Positions 41,971 through 51,937 are shown, counted from the stretch's first letter. The stretch is DNA of 64,000 nt from Vibrio aquaticus (GCF_003970385.1 NZ_RXZH01000001.1:1307300-1371299); one strand, 5' to 3'. The notes: generated from the sequence alone by a model not told the origin. Numbers and translations are program-made.

Positions 41971-43173
41971 TTAGGCGCTTTCTGACACCATATTTGCTGT
42001 GGCACCCAACATGCAGCGCTCAACAAAGTCAGCTGAACTCATCGGTTTGTTGTAATAGAACCCTTGCAATATATCGCAGCCAAGTTTTTCCATCATCTTC
42101 GCTTGAATACGGGTTTCAACTCCTTCCGCGACCAGCTTTAACCCCAAGCTTTTACCCAAGTTGATCATGCACTGTAGCGCTGAAAAGTGTTTTGGGCTTT
42201 CCGACATACGGCTGATGAAAAGGCGATCTATTTTTAGCTCACTAAATGGGCTGTTGATCAGTTGGCTAATTGACGAATAGCCCGTGCCAAAATCATCGAT
42301 AGAGATAGTGACACCTCGCATTCTAAGGCGCGACATATTATCGAGTGCCCGACCAAGATCATGGGTAATCTCTACTTCGGTCACTTCTAGCGTGAGTTTA
42401 TTGGCTGGAAACCTGGCATGGTCGAGCGCCTGAATGACTTTATCGGCAAAGTCTGGGTGCTCCATATCAGAAGGGGAAACATTGATCGAAATTTGAATGT
42501 GATGACCAAGGGTATGCCAGCTTGACGCGTTTTCTAAACTCGCGCGTAGCATCTTACAACTTAACGCGTAGCTTAAGCCTCCTTTGAATACCGCGGGCAA
42601 GAACTTATCAGGTGTCAGCAAACCAAGGCTATGATGATTCCAGCGAACCAGGGCTTCTGCGCCAATCAACTGCTGAGTCTTAGAGCAATAGTGACCCTGG
42701 AAAAAGGGTTCGAACTCATCTCGCAATAGAGCATGACGCACTTCTTGAGCGGTAATTTCACTGTTTTCTATCATCGTCATGGTGTGCTTTGCAGGACTTT
42801 GATGGTCACGCAGTACCTGAGCCACATCCGCTTTGCTGATCGGCTTTGGTAATTTACTGATGTTGTCGAGTCCGTATGATCGAGCCATATCCATGACCGA
42901 TTCTTGTACATCATCAGAGACACTGCTTGTCAGCACGAGGGACGCGGATAGGTTGGTCTTAGAGAAGTGACGAATAAACTCAACGCCATCCATATCCGGC
43001 ATGTACAAGTCACAAAAGATGATATCTGGACAGTGATGTTCAAGAGCTTCAACGGCTTCATGACCGTTTTGGGCTACCAGAATGTGCGCTGACGATAGAC
43101 TGCTCAAGAATCGCTGCAAAATCTTTGCATGAAACGCGTCATCTTCAATGATGAGAATATTTGCTTGTGCCAT
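41971..43173 (-). CDS. Receiver-EAL response regulator (VieA-like c-di-GMP phosphodiesterase)
   Basis: A 400-aa protein: receiver domain (1-125; acidic pair ED/DD near 10-12, phospho-acceptor D55 in IIFCDLYMPDMDG) and an EAL domain (about 145-390). EAL is at 173-175, with EVTEVEI, IDDFGTGYSS, KIDRLFIS and VAEGVET all retained, so an active phosphodiesterase is expected. Vibrio VieA has the same order plus a C-terminal HTH, which is missing here. It lies 12 bases downstream of the receiver-TPR gene and near a VieS-like hybrid kinase, so phosphorylation by that kinase is likely. Confidence 0.9.
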   Translation of the reverse strand: MAQANILIIEDDAFHAKILQRFLSSLSSAHILVAQNGHEAVEALEHHCPDIIFCDLYMPDMDGVEFIRHFSKTNLSASLVLTSSVSDDVQESVMDMARSYGLDNISKLPKPISKADVAQVLRDHQSPAKHTMTMIENSEITAQEVRHALLRDEFEPFFQGHYCSKTQQLIGAEALVRWNHHSLGLLTPDKFLPAVFKGGLSYALSCKMLRASLENASSWHTLGHHIQISINVSPSDMEHPDFADKVIQALDHARFPANKLTLEVTEVEITHDLGRALDNMSRLRMRGVTISIDDFGTGYSSISQLINSPFSELKIDRLFISRMSESPKHFSALQCMINLGKSLGLKLVAEGVETRIQAKMMEKLGCDILQGFYYNKPMSSADFVERCMLGATANMVSESA

Positions 43174-43185
43174 AATTTAACTACT

Positions 43186-44850
43186 TTATGCCGTTTCTTT
43201 TAGCTCGTTCATATTGAGCTGTGAGGCGAGCGTCTCGCAGGCTCTAAAATACGCTTGCGATTTACTTTGCGGGCTGCCTTTGAGATGGTCTTTACAAATC
43301 ATCGCGATTTTAGAAACCTGAGTGCGAGTCCAGGCGGGTGGCCACGAACGAGTAAGCACTTCAAGCATTAATAAACAGGCTTCGCTGTCGAGCGTATTTG
43401 TTTTCAAGGCCTTGCTGAGCAATACAGCGGCTTTGTCAAAATGGTGATGGGCGACATACTCTTTAGTGCGCTCTTTTATCTTTTTCAGCTGCACTTCGAT
43501 CTGTTCACGCTTGGTGCGGTACTGCTGGAAATAGCTCGCAAAGCCATTCTGTGCGGTAACGTTAGGGTATTGATTAAGTGCCTTTATCGCTTGTGCCACC
43601 GCCGTTTGATAGATCTCTTGCTCTTTCATGGCTAATGCCGCTTTTGCCAGCTCCATTAGTTCAAACAAGCTCGGCTCGTAGTTGTTCGTTTCGTTACGGA
43701 GCTGCATGTACGAATCGAAGTAATGACGGGATTTACTGAAGTCACTTTTAATCTTAAAGACCCGGCTCATGATCAAAAGCTCAAAGCCTTTGTATTGCTC
43801 GCGGGTATACAGTTGTCGCCATTGTTCGATTAATCTGGCAACACCAGCGATGTTAGACTCTTTCGCTGATGGTGAGTCAAAAATCGCCAAATCAATTTGA
43901 ATAGATGCCTGCAACAGATAGTAGTGCACCGAGTCACGAAACGAATTTCGAGCTTCTGCTTGAAGCGATTTCAAGCTAGCCGTTGCACTCACAAGATCGA
44001 AAAGTGCCAGTTGGGTTGCAACTCTTGCCTCATGCCTTGCTAAACGTTTTGGCGAGATCTTGATCGCCGATTCAATCTCTTCTAGCGCCTCATCAAATTG
44101 AGATTGTGCGGAGTAAATTTCACTACAAAGTTCAAATGCTTTTGCGCTGCGAAGTGGGTCTTTCTTTACTTCAGAGGCCATATACAAGGCTTGCTTATAT
44201 TGGCGCTGTAAGTGAGTGATGCGAGCAAGTTCAAGCTGAACATTGGCGCTTTCTGACGATCCTTTTAGATTGATAAGGATATTGCGAGATTCGTCATAGC
44301 GGCCAAGCGCTGCCAGTGATTTTGCTTTAATCAGCTGACTTTTAATAATTACATCTTCATCACGGTACATGGCTTCATCGACATGCTTAATGGCGGTTTC
44401 ATAGTGCTTGTTACCATAGATGATCAGTAGATCGGTCAATTGGCGTTTCATCGCTGAAAATTGAGGGAGTCGCGTTTGCAAAGTTGCGTAGTTTAGTGGC
44501 TTGAGTAGGTAACCGTCGGGTTCGAGCTCCATAAATCCACGCACAACTTCAGGAGTGCCATCGCCGGTAACAATGATCACGACACAGTCTGGACTCAACA
44601 GCTGTTTATGTTGAAGCTCATCGATAAGTTGGTAACCATTCGCTTTTTTGCCCAAGTTATAGTCGAACAAAACCAAAGCGTAGTTTTGATCTCTACACCT
44701 CTCTTTCGCTTCTTTAGCATCCTGCGCAAAGTCGATCCTTTGAATTGGGTAGCCCAAACGTTGCAGCATACCTTTCGCTGCCGTTCTGTACATAGGACTG
44801 TCATCGACAATCAATACAGGTCTACTAGAGTCAACGGTTCCAATTTGCAT
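43186..44850 (-). CDS. Receiver-TPR protein (VieB-like)
   Basis: A 554-aa protein with an N-terminal receiver (VLIVDDSPMYR; phospho-acceptor D63 in LVLFDYNLG; conserved T in VTGDGTPE and K in YLLKPL), followed by about 400 residues of TPR-like helices (KAKSLAALGRYDESRNIL, LARITHLQRQYKQALYMA, ISPKRLARHEARVATQLALF). It resembles V. cholerae VieB, which dampens transfer from VieS to VieA. It is the first gene of the minus-strand pair. Its start faces the divergent kinase gene across a 149-base promoter region. Confidence 0.87.
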   Translation of the reverse strand: MQIGTVDSSRPVLIVDDSPMYRTAAKGMLQRLGYPIQRIDFAQDAKEAKERCRDQNYALVLFDYNLGKKANGYQLIDELQHKQLLSPDCVVIIVTGDGTPEVVRGFMELEPDGYLLKPLNYATLQTRLPQFSAMKRQLTDLLIIYGNKHYETAIKHVDEAMYRDEDVIIKSQLIKAKSLAALGRYDESRNILINLKGSSESANVQLELARITHLQRQYKQALYMASEVKKDPLRSAKAFELCSEIYSAQSQFDEALEEIESAIKISPKRLARHEARVATQLALFDLVSATASLKSLQAEARNSFRDSVHYYLLQASIQIDLAIFDSPSAKESNIAGVARLIEQWRQLYTREQYKGFELLIMSRVFKIKSDFSKSRHYFDSYMQLRNETNNYEPSLFELMELAKAALAMKEQEIYQTAVAQAIKALNQYPNVTAQNGFASYFQQYRTKREQIEVQLKKIKERTKEYVAHHHFDKAAVLLSKALKTNTLDSEACLLMLEVLTRSWPPAWTRTQVSKIAMICKDHLKGSPQSKSQAYFRACETLASQLNMNELKETA

Positions 44851-44999
44851 TACTTAACGATACCTCAACCAATACCTCATATTCTTTACCGTCTATTATT
44901 TTCTATTTTTATATAGAAGTCTGTTCTCTAAAGAACAGAAACCTGACACTGACGGCAATATACTGAACTCCGTATTGTTTTCTGTTTGAGTGTTGCCTT

Positions 45000-47900
45000 G
45001 TGAAATTTGAGTGCCTTACCTTCCGCGTAAAAAAATGGGCTATTTGTGGTCTATTATTGGTGGCAAATTTAAGTGTTGCTGATGAACTTCCTCGCTTGAG
45101 TGTTGGTTTACCCACTAAGCCACACGCGGAGTCAGATATTGTTCGAGTTCAAGGGTTTAATAAGCTCAGAACCTTTATGGAGCGATATTGGAAAGTGTGG
45201 GGCAAAGCGTATGGATACGACATCGATTTTCGCTATGCTCCCCATGAAGAACTAGGTCGACTGGCGATGAATGGCGATCTCGATATCGTCGCTGTCTCTG
45301 CCATTAACACCGCCTATAGCAATGCACTGTTCAGCGTTCCTTATGCTTATACGGGGGGCGTGCTTTACGAGCGCCTATCGGATTCGGTCGACGCTCAAGG
45401 AAGTGCGTTGAATTTACCGTCGTCTCTTTACCCAGAAAACTACAGCCACTCTCAACCTTCGGTTTATCACGGCTATGATATTCAAGAGGTTATCCGTCAC
45501 GCAGAAAAAGTAAATTTTATTTATTCATGGGGTCCAAACGAACTCGCTCAGTTGATGGCTAAAAGCCCAGTTAGCAAGGACTTTGTTTTAGCGCGCGAAA
45601 CGCGCGGGGTGCCATTAAGGTTCAAGGTGGCGTTGCACCGTACTGACCTCATGCTGAAAATTAACGAAGGCATTCGAAGCATTTCCCCTGCTTTGGTGGA
45701 GGATCTGTGGGAATCGATTGATGTTGCGGAAGATGTCAGTATTGATCTGGTGATTGGCGACTATTACCAAAATTTGTCGACAGATCTTGAACATGAGTTG
45801 ATTGAGAACCCAACGATTACTTACGCATACATCGAACGAGGCGAGGAACCTTACTTCATCAGTGATGGCTTCGAGATTGAAGGCTATACGATCGATGTTT
45901 TGAACGCCATCTCTTCCCGTATTGGTCTTACGTTTGTAGGCAAACCTTACCGCTCATTCCAAGAAGCCCTTGATGCTGCAACAAGCGGAGAAGTGGATAT
46001 ATTTCCGGGTGTGTATCGAACCGACGCTCGAACCGAAACGCTCTCTTTCACTAAAGACATTGATAAAGCCTCTATGGCTATCATCAGCGAACAAGAATAC
46101 AGCTCAATCAGAGAATTAGAAGGGCTACGCATCGCTCTTGTGCGCGGGCTGCATGAAAATGATCTTGTGGCGAACATCATCCCTAATAACCCAGTCATCT
46201 ACCTTGATACCGCGGAAGAAGCGATAAAAGCGGTGGCGTTAGGCCGAGCCGATGCCTTTGTGGGCAAGTTACTCAACAGCATTTATTTGGTTGATAAGCA
46301 CAAGTTCTACAGTTTAAAAGTCCATAACGCACTCGATATTGAAGACGATCTTTGGCCACGAATTGCCACTGCAAAGGGGCGAGAAGGGTTAGTCGAACTA
46401 TTGAACTTGGGCATTTACTCGTTAGGCCAACCATTTCAACGTGAGCTAGGCAATAAATGGCGCCGCACGCTCGAAGAAAATTACCAAGATGTGCAACGCG
46501 CACAAATGTACCAACAAGTTCTGTATCTGGGTGTAGGTCTTGGTTTGCTGTTCATCATTGGGATGGTGGTTTATCGCCAGCAGCTTGTACGTCGGAACAA
46601 AATCCAAAACTCCTTGAAGGCAGCCTTGAAGGAAGCGGAAGAAGCCAAAAGCCAAGCAGAAAACATGGCGTTAGCTAAATCGGACTTCTTGGCACGAATG
46701 AGTCACGAGATTCGAACGCCCATGAACGGCGTACTAGGCATGGCGGAAGCACTCTCGTTTACGCGCTTAGATAAAGAACAGACGGATCTGCTCAATACAC
46801 TGAATGGGTCTGCACGTAACCTGATGGCGCTGCTCAATGACGTGTTGGATTTCTCTAAAATGGATGCAGGAAAGCTGACGCTAGAGAGTATTGAATGCAA
46901 CCTAGAATCGTTAGTCAATGGCGTTATTGGTAACTTTAAGCATAAAGCACAAGCGAAAGGGTTAACATTAAATTGTCGTATTGATGGCCATCTGAATCGC
47001 GTTTATTCATGTGACTCGACGCGCTTAATGCAGGTGCTTAATAACCTGGTCTCTAACTCCGTTAAGTTTACCGAAAAAGGGTACGTCGAAGTGACAGCTC
47101 AGCTGATCACGAAGGATTATCGAGTTGGTGACAGCTGTGAATCTAAAGATCTGATCAGCTTACAAGTGCGTGACAGCGGTATCGGTATACCGAAAGATAA
47201 GCTGCGGTCTCTATTTGACCCATTCGTTCAAGCGGATGGTGATATCACTCGCCGATTTGGTGGTACTGGGCTTGGTTTGAGCATCAGTAAAGAGATTGTC
47301 GATGGGATGGGCGGTGAGATCAAAGTGAGCTCGGTTGTTGGTCATGGCAGTTTATTTAATATCCTGTTGCCAGTTTCTAACGTTGAACAGCCAGCTCAAG
47401 AAGTGGTCTCTGAAGTCGGCGAGACTGACGTAAATGGAGACTTAAGCCGTATAAAAGTGCTGTTTGCTGAAGATAACGAAGTGAACAGAAAGGTAATCGG
47501 TGGTCAGCTTAAACGCCTTGGGGTTACCTTTGATACCGCTGAAAACGGACTGGTGGCGTGGGAAAAATACACCGCAGATCCAAGCTACGATCTTATCTTG
47601 TCTGATTGCCATATGCCCGAAATGGATGGTTTTACACTGGCAAGCAAAGTGTGTGAAACGTTCCCTGATTCTAAGCCGCACTTGATTGCGATTACGGCTG
47701 ACGCCCTAAGTGGCGCGGCAAAACGCTGTTTAGCAGCTGGCTTTGACGACTACATTTCAAAGCCATGCCCAATTGATGTGCTTGAGACTAAATTACACGG
47801 TGTCGCAGCTGGTCAGTTACCTTCTCAGGGCGTGCAGGAACTCGCGCCTCAAGCGGTAAGTATACCCACAGAGCCAGTGTCGGTGGATGAATCTCCAACT

Positions 47901-48536
47901 GACATTATGAGCGGTGAGCGTTTTAATGACACTTCTTTCGAACAGGCTGATGAAGATCTAAGCTGGCTGGATGAGTTTGAATCGGTCACGCCTCAGCCAG
48001 AGGCGGAAGATGACTTATCGTGGCTTGACGATCAGCGTAACGCAATGGTTCAAGAAAAAGTGGATTCTCCATTGGAAAGTCTGCTGGCGGAATTGGAAGA
48101 CCTGTCTGAGCCACAAACGGCAAGCAATGAACAAGAATTGTTGGATTTCCTTCAAGCAACAGAGCCAACGAGCGCACCGTTACATTTGCCTGATTATGAC
48201 GCCTTTGAACCCACGGTTGTGATTGAAATGAGTGGCGGAGACATGGAGATCGCCAAAGAGATTCTAGATACCTTTATTGCCAATTATCGTAATGATTTGA
48301 ACGAAATCTCTGAAAGTGGAGTATCTGGCGATAACGCTTGGTTAAAGGATGTAGCACATCGAATAAAAGGCAGTGCGCTTTACTTAGGTAACCATGCCAT
48401 CGCAACAGTGGCGAAAGATCTAGAGAAAGCCAGCGAGGCCAATGACATGGAGCATGCGGGTCAACGAGTCGAATACATAGAGCGCCACTTGCAAGTGCTG
48501 GCGAATGAAATTGAACTGTACTGCGAGTCGCTATGA
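45000..48536 (+). CDS. BvgS/EvgS/VieS-type hybrid sensor histidine kinase
   Basis: An 1178-aa unorthodox kinase. Domain order: signal peptide/anchor (about 1-27), two periplasmic solute-binding domains (about 30-255 and 265-490), a membrane helix near 505-523, a short coiled linker, HisKA with H569 (SHEIRTPMNG), HATPase (about 680-800), receiver with D869 (SDCHMPEMDG), an acidic linker with repeated DLSWLD elements, and a C-terminal HPt domain with H1120 (HRIKGSALYLG). This His-Asp-His relay should feed the divergent receiver-EAL and receiver-TPR proteins. The solute-binding pair implies a small periplasmic ligand. The start is TTG or GTG; GTG at 45000 is used. Confidence 0.9.
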   Translation: MKFECLTFRVKKWAICGLLLVANLSVADELPRLSVGLPTKPHAESDIVRVQGFNKLRTFMERYWKVWGKAYGYDIDFRYAPHEELGRLAMNGDLDIVAVSAINTAYSNALFSVPYAYTGGVLYERLSDSVDAQGSALNLPSSLYPENYSHSQPSVYHGYDIQEVIRHAEKVNFIYSWGPNELAQLMAKSPVSKDFVLARETRGVPLRFKVALHRTDLMLKINEGIRSISPALVEDLWESIDVAEDVSIDLVIGDYYQNLSTDLEHELIENPTITYAYIERGEEPYFISDGFEIEGYTIDVLNAISSRIGLTFVGKPYRSFQEALDAATSGEVDIFPGVYRTDARTETLSFTKDIDKASMAIISEQEYSSIRELEGLRIALVRGLHENDLVANIIPNNPVIYLDTAEEAIKAVALGRADAFVGKLLNSIYLVDKHKFYSLKVHNALDIEDDLWPRIATAKGREGLVELLNLGIYSLGQPFQRELGNKWRRTLEENYQDVQRAQMYQQVLYLGVGLGLLFIIGMVVYRQQLVRRNKIQNSLKAALKEAEEAKSQAENMALAKSDFLARMSHEIRTPMNGVLGMAEALSFTRLDKEQTDLLNTLNGSARNLMALLNDVLDFSKMDAGKLTLESIECNLESLVNGVIGNFKHKAQAKGLTLNCRIDGHLNRVYSCDSTRLMQVLNNLVSNSVKFTEKGYVEVTAQLITKDYRVGDSCESKDLISLQVRDSGIGIPKDKLRSLFDPFVQADGDITRRFGGTGLGLSISKEIVDGMGGEIKVSSVVGHGSLFNILLPVSNVEQPAQEVVSEVGETDVNGDLSRIKVLFAEDNEVNRKVIGGQLKRLGVTFDTAENGLVAWEKYTADPSYDLILSDCHMPEMDGFTLASKVCETFPDSKPHLIAITADALSGAAKRCLAAGFDDYISKPCPIDVLETKLHGVAAGQLPSQGVQELAPQAVSIPTEPVSVDESPTDIMSGERFNDTSFEQADEDLSWLDEFESVTPQPEAEDDLSWLDDQRNAMVQEKVDSPLESLLAELEDLSEPQTASNEQELLDFLQATEPTSAPLHLPDYDAFEPTVVIEMSGGDMEIAKEILDTFIANYRNDLNEISESGVSGDNAWLKDVAHRIKGSALYLGNHAIATVAKDLEKASEANDMEHAGQRVEYIERHLQVLANEIELYCESL

Positions 48537-49939
48537 ATCAACGCTACTCGATAGATAACTCGGTACGTTTAGGTGTCGGCGCCTTAGCAATGTTGGCTGC
48601 GCTAGTGATGTGTCTGGCGGCTTTTATTGTGGTGAAAGAAGAGCGCGAGTATTGGCAAGCTGAGATCACGAGTAACTATCGTCATTACATCTCGACCTTG
48701 GTGTACCAAGAGTTTGAAGCGCTGAGTAAGGTTAATGAAATCATTGCGCAAACACCTGAGAATCATGACCTACTTGAGTATGCTAGCACTGAGCTTTTGA
48801 ACGCGCGCTACTCGGTCACAAAACTGAGAAAACATGACGTGTCAGGAGTACTGTTTCAGAACAACGATGGTCAAGCCGTTTCTATGAATGCGGTGTTTAA
48901 TCCAAGATTGCTCAAGTTGGTTTCTCAACGATTTGTGACCGTTGAAGGTTTTAAGTTCGACAACCACGTCGATTACGGCATGGTGTTTGTGGAAGGACGT
49001 ATCTTTCTATACAACACAGCCTTAATTCAGCAGTCATCGGCACAGAAAAGTCTTGGTACAGTGACAGTCTTAAGAGAAGTGACGTCCGATATGCTTGATA
49101 GACATAGCCAAGCGAATGGCCTTACGTTTGATGTCCAGTACACCTCTGCCTCTCATCGAGTAGTGAAGGTGAGCTACCTTAACGGTGTAGAGATTCGTGT
49201 GACCGGGCAGTCGGATACCGAATCGAACTTTAAGATAGAGTATCAGGTGACCTATAGCGGCGGCCAAACTCAACCCGCGAGCTTCTTAGTGTATGTTCCC
49301 CTGAGTGAACCAAACAACAAGATCTGGGTACTGCCAGTGATCATTTCTGCGCTGATGGTTATGACGACCTTGATGTTGTGGGGAATCATCCGACAGCTAC
49401 TGGTTCACCCTTCATTAGAACTCTTAAGATTGATCAATGAACATGACCGGAAAAAGATCGATGAGATTAAACAACAATTACCTTTAGAGTTGGAACGGGT
49501 TTACCGCCAGTTCAATACACTTTATGAGGACGTTGAAAGGCAAAGTCGATTCAGTGATCTATTAGTGGAAGCGATTGGAGATGTCATTATTACTGTCAAT
49601 CAAGAGAGCGAAATCGACTACCTTAACCCCGCGGCAGTGACATGGCTTGGGTTTTCAGAAGAGCAACTTATTGGCCAACCTCTCGACATGTATGTGTCAA
49701 CACGAGATGACCTGACATCAGGGATTGCTCACTGGTTGTATCAAGCTAACGTCAATAAAAAGCGTATAGAAACGCACGCGAAAATAACGGTACTTTCCAA
49801 CATGGATACCTGTTTTGAAGCTGATGTTATTTGTCAGCCAATCGACTTGATGAAAACCAAAAATGGCAGCTCTAGCGCGGTGATTGTAATTCGGGTGAAC
49901 AAGAAGCGTCAGTGTGACTATCGTCAAAACGGGTGTTAG
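48533..49939 (+). CDS. Membrane PAS-domain protein without a recognised output domain
   Basis: A 468-aa protein: membrane helix at about 13-35, an extracytoplasmic region (about 36-260), a second helix at about 264-285, a short helical linker, and a C-terminal PAS domain (about 335-455; DVIITVNQESEIDYLNPAAVTWLGFSEEQL). It ends right after the PAS fold, with no kinase, GGDEF or EAL, and a perfect terminator follows, so no lost output domain is visible downstream. It overlaps the kinase gene by ATGA and may modulate it as an accessory sensor. Confidence 0.8.
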   Translation: MNQRYSIDNSVRLGVGALAMLAALVMCLAAFIVVKEEREYWQAEITSNYRHYISTLVYQEFEALSKVNEIIAQTPENHDLLEYASTELLNARYSVTKLRKHDVSGVLFQNNDGQAVSMNAVFNPRLLKLVSQRFVTVEGFKFDNHVDYGMVFVEGRIFLYNTALIQQSSAQKSLGTVTVLREVTSDMLDRHSQANGLTFDVQYTSASHRVVKVSYLNGVEIRVTGQSDTESNFKIEYQVTYSGGQTQPASFLVYVPLSEPNNKIWVLPVIISALMVMTTLMLWGIIRQLLVHPSLELLRLINEHDRKKIDEIKQQLPLELERVYRQFNTLYEDVERQSRFSDLLVEAIGDVIITVNQESEIDYLNPAAVTWLGFSEEQLIGQPLDMYVSTRDDLTSGIAHWLYQANVNKKRIETHAKITVLSNMDTCFEADVICQPIDLMKTKNGSSSAVIVIRVNKKRQCDYRQNGC

Positions 49940-49960
49940 CAACGCCACACAACGAATACA

Positions 49961-49997
49961 GAAAGGGGAATACTGGTTGAGTATTCCCCTTTCTTTT
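49961..49997 (+). terminator. Strong terminator of the kinase operon
   Basis: GAAAGGGGAATACT (49961-49974), loop GGTTG, then a perfect complement (49980-49993) and TTTT. It lies between convergent genes. Confidence 0.93.
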
Positions 49998-50018
49998 ACC
50001 GGGTGGTTAGCACTGGAT

Positions 50019-51215
50019 TTACTCGCCTGCGACTGCTTGGTGCTTGGCTTTAATGCTCGCGATAAGCATGTAGATACACGTTGCCAGCAAAGCAGCGAAC
50101 AAGTAGCCCATTAGCCCTTGTGAACCCGACATAAACCAGTCAGCAAGCACTGGGCCAGCAACCGAGCCAATGCTGTAGCTAAATAGCATCACTTGAGTCG
50201 CTGAGACAATGTAGCTTGCATCAAGTTTGTCACAGCCCAAGTTGATTGCCACAGGGTAAAGCGCGAATGTTGCGACACCCAGTAAGAACAACGCCATACC
50301 GAGAGCTTGCATACCGTCAACAATTGTTGTCATCGCAATCGCTGCCACGCCCAATAGGCAGAATAGCGCCATCAGTAACGTACGACCTAGGTATTTTGAT
50401 AACCAAGGAACTACTGGCTGTACAGCCATGCCGCCTAAGATCACTACGGCCATCAAGCCACCAATGTCACTGTGTTCAATACCACGGTTGTGAAGTTCGA
50501 TAGGCATTAAGCCGTAAATCGCACCCAGCGTTAAACCTGACACAATACAACCAATGATCGCAGCATGGTTTAGCTTGCTGATCTGTTTCAGAGACAGAGA
50601 TTCACTGTGCTCACTTTGTGGTTGGTCGCTCTCGCCAAAAATAAGCACAACCACAGCAAGAATCAACAGGGTGACAATCGTAATGAACGGAACACCGCCG
50701 TTAATACCAATAACACCGATACCAAGCTGACCTAGCGCGCTGCCGCCATATAGTGCGCCCATGTAAAGGCCAAGACGCTGAGCTCGTGCCGATTCGTCGC
50801 CGTGCAGTAGCCATGATTCAACAATCACAAATACGCCAGCCACCGCCATACCAGCAATCAAGCGAGCAGCCACCCATACAGCCGCATTAGGCACTACAGG
50901 TAGGATCATGATGGTGAAGATAAAGGTGATTAAGCAGTAAACGAACGCGTTGCGGTGGCCGACTTTTTTCACTAGAGGCTCAACACCCGCAGCACCGATC
51001 AGCAACCCCGCGTAGAACACACTCGCTAACCAACTCGCCAGTGAAGTATCAAGGTTGTACTCAGGCAGCATTAAAGGAATCAGACTCATCAAATACCCCG
51101 ATGCAACCGCGTAAAGAGCTAGCGCAATCACAGGTACAGAAATGCGTGCTTTGGTTGGTGGTACAAGGGTATTTTCCAATGTCTTTGCCTCTAAAGTTGG
51201 GTAGTTGATAATCAA
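50019..51215 (-). CDS. MFS transporter
   Basis: A 398-aa major-facilitator protein with twelve predicted helices. The loop-2/3 motif is altered (VEPLVKKVGHRNAFVY for the usual G-x-L-aD-r-x-Gr-kr). GLMPIELHNRGIEHSDIG and a short C-terminal tail are visible. It resembles the YcaD-type branch, whose substrates are unknown. It is single, with a 162-base gap to trxC. Confidence 0.85.
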   Translation of the reverse strand: MIINYPTLEAKTLENTLVPPTKARISVPVIALALYAVASGYLMSLIPLMLPEYNLDTSLASWLASVFYAGLLIGAAGVEPLVKKVGHRNAFVYCLITFIFTIMILPVVPNAAVWVAARLIAGMAVAGVFVIVESWLLHGDESARAQRLGLYMGALYGGSALGQLGIGVIGINGGVPFITIVTLLILAVVVLIFGESDQPQSEHSESLSLKQISKLNHAAIIGCIVSGLTLGAIYGLMPIELHNRGIEHSDIGGLMAVVILGGMAVQPVVPWLSKYLGRTLLMALFCLLGVAAIAMTTIVDGMQALGMALFLLGVATFALYPVAINLGCDKLDASYIVSATQVMLFSYSIGSVAGPVLADWFMSGSQGLMGYLFAALLATCIYMLIASIKAKHQAVAGE

Positions 51216-51317
51216 ATTCTGGCGCGACTATGGAGTGAAAGCGGAGGGAGGTAAAACGAAAGGTTTTTACTTTATCGACAAATTATTTTTATCGAAGCGA
51301 AGTCCTTAAAAAACAAT

Positions 51318-51354
51318 AAAAAAAGCAGCCACATGAGCATTATATGACTGCTTT
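51318..51354 (-). terminator. Minus-strand intrinsic terminator of trxC
   Basis: Read on the minus strand, the arm at 51354-51342 pairs with the arm at 51334-51322 (13 bp with G-U pairs), followed by a run of seven T. It lies between trxC and the MFS gene. Confidence 0.85.
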
Positions 51355-51377
51355 ATTGGGGTTTTTAGAACAAATGC

Positions 51378-51812
51378 CTACTTGGTAATAGCCTGATTAA
51401 GCCATTGATCAAACTGACCCTTTGGAAGGGCGCCGTTAATGACATCTACTCTTTGACCATTTTTAAAGACCATCACGGTTGGGATGCTTCTAATCTGATA
51501 CTTCGCTGCGAGATTCTGTTCGATTTCCGTATTTATTTTTACGAATCGTACATTTTGTGCACGCTCGGTTGCAGCGTCAGAAAATACCGGTGCGAAACCG
51601 ACACAAGGGTTACACCACGGCGCCCAAAAATCGATGACAACCGGTTGATCAGAAGCAAGAAGCGCTTCGATGTTTCGCTCAGTGCCTTCAATTGGCGCAC
51701 CATCGAGCAATGGTTGCTGGCACTTACCACAGTTTGGGCTTTCAGACACTCGCTCAACGGGAACTCGATTAACGCCTGCACAAGAAGGGCATCGTGTATT
51801 AAATGTAGACAT
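51378..51812 (-). CDS. trxC: Thioredoxin 2 (TrxC) with an atypical active site
   Basis: A 144-aa zinc-containing thioredoxin. The N-terminal zinc ribbon uses C8, C11, C28 and C31. The thioredoxin fold follows with the redox motif at 66-70 and cis-Pro in SIPTVMVF. The active site reads W-C67-N-P-C70, where TrxC normally has WCGPC. I confirmed the AAC codon in the sequence. The middle residues tune redox potential, so the substitution may alter activity. The neighbouring fabH gene is divergent. Confidence 0.93.
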   Translation of the reverse strand: MSTFNTRCPSCAGVNRVPVERVSESPNCGKCQQPLLDGAPIEGTERNIEALLASDQPVVIDFWAPWCNPCVGFAPVFSDAATERAQNVRFVKINTEIEQNLAAKYQIRSIPTVMVFKNGQRVDVINGALPKGQFDQWLNQAITK

Positions 51813-51937
51813 GACTTTTCTCTTTCTATTTGTAATTGCTGTGACAGTGATTCTTTCAATAAGATGACACTACCCATCAAGGCTAGTTATACTCTGAAAT
51901 GAACGAGTGATACAAATAACAAATTCAAAGGCTCAGA

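Noticed and set aside
51405..51902. Plus-strand ORF of 165 codons opposite trxC
   Set aside because: Antisense to a complete thioredoxin gene with all catalytic features; no independent support.
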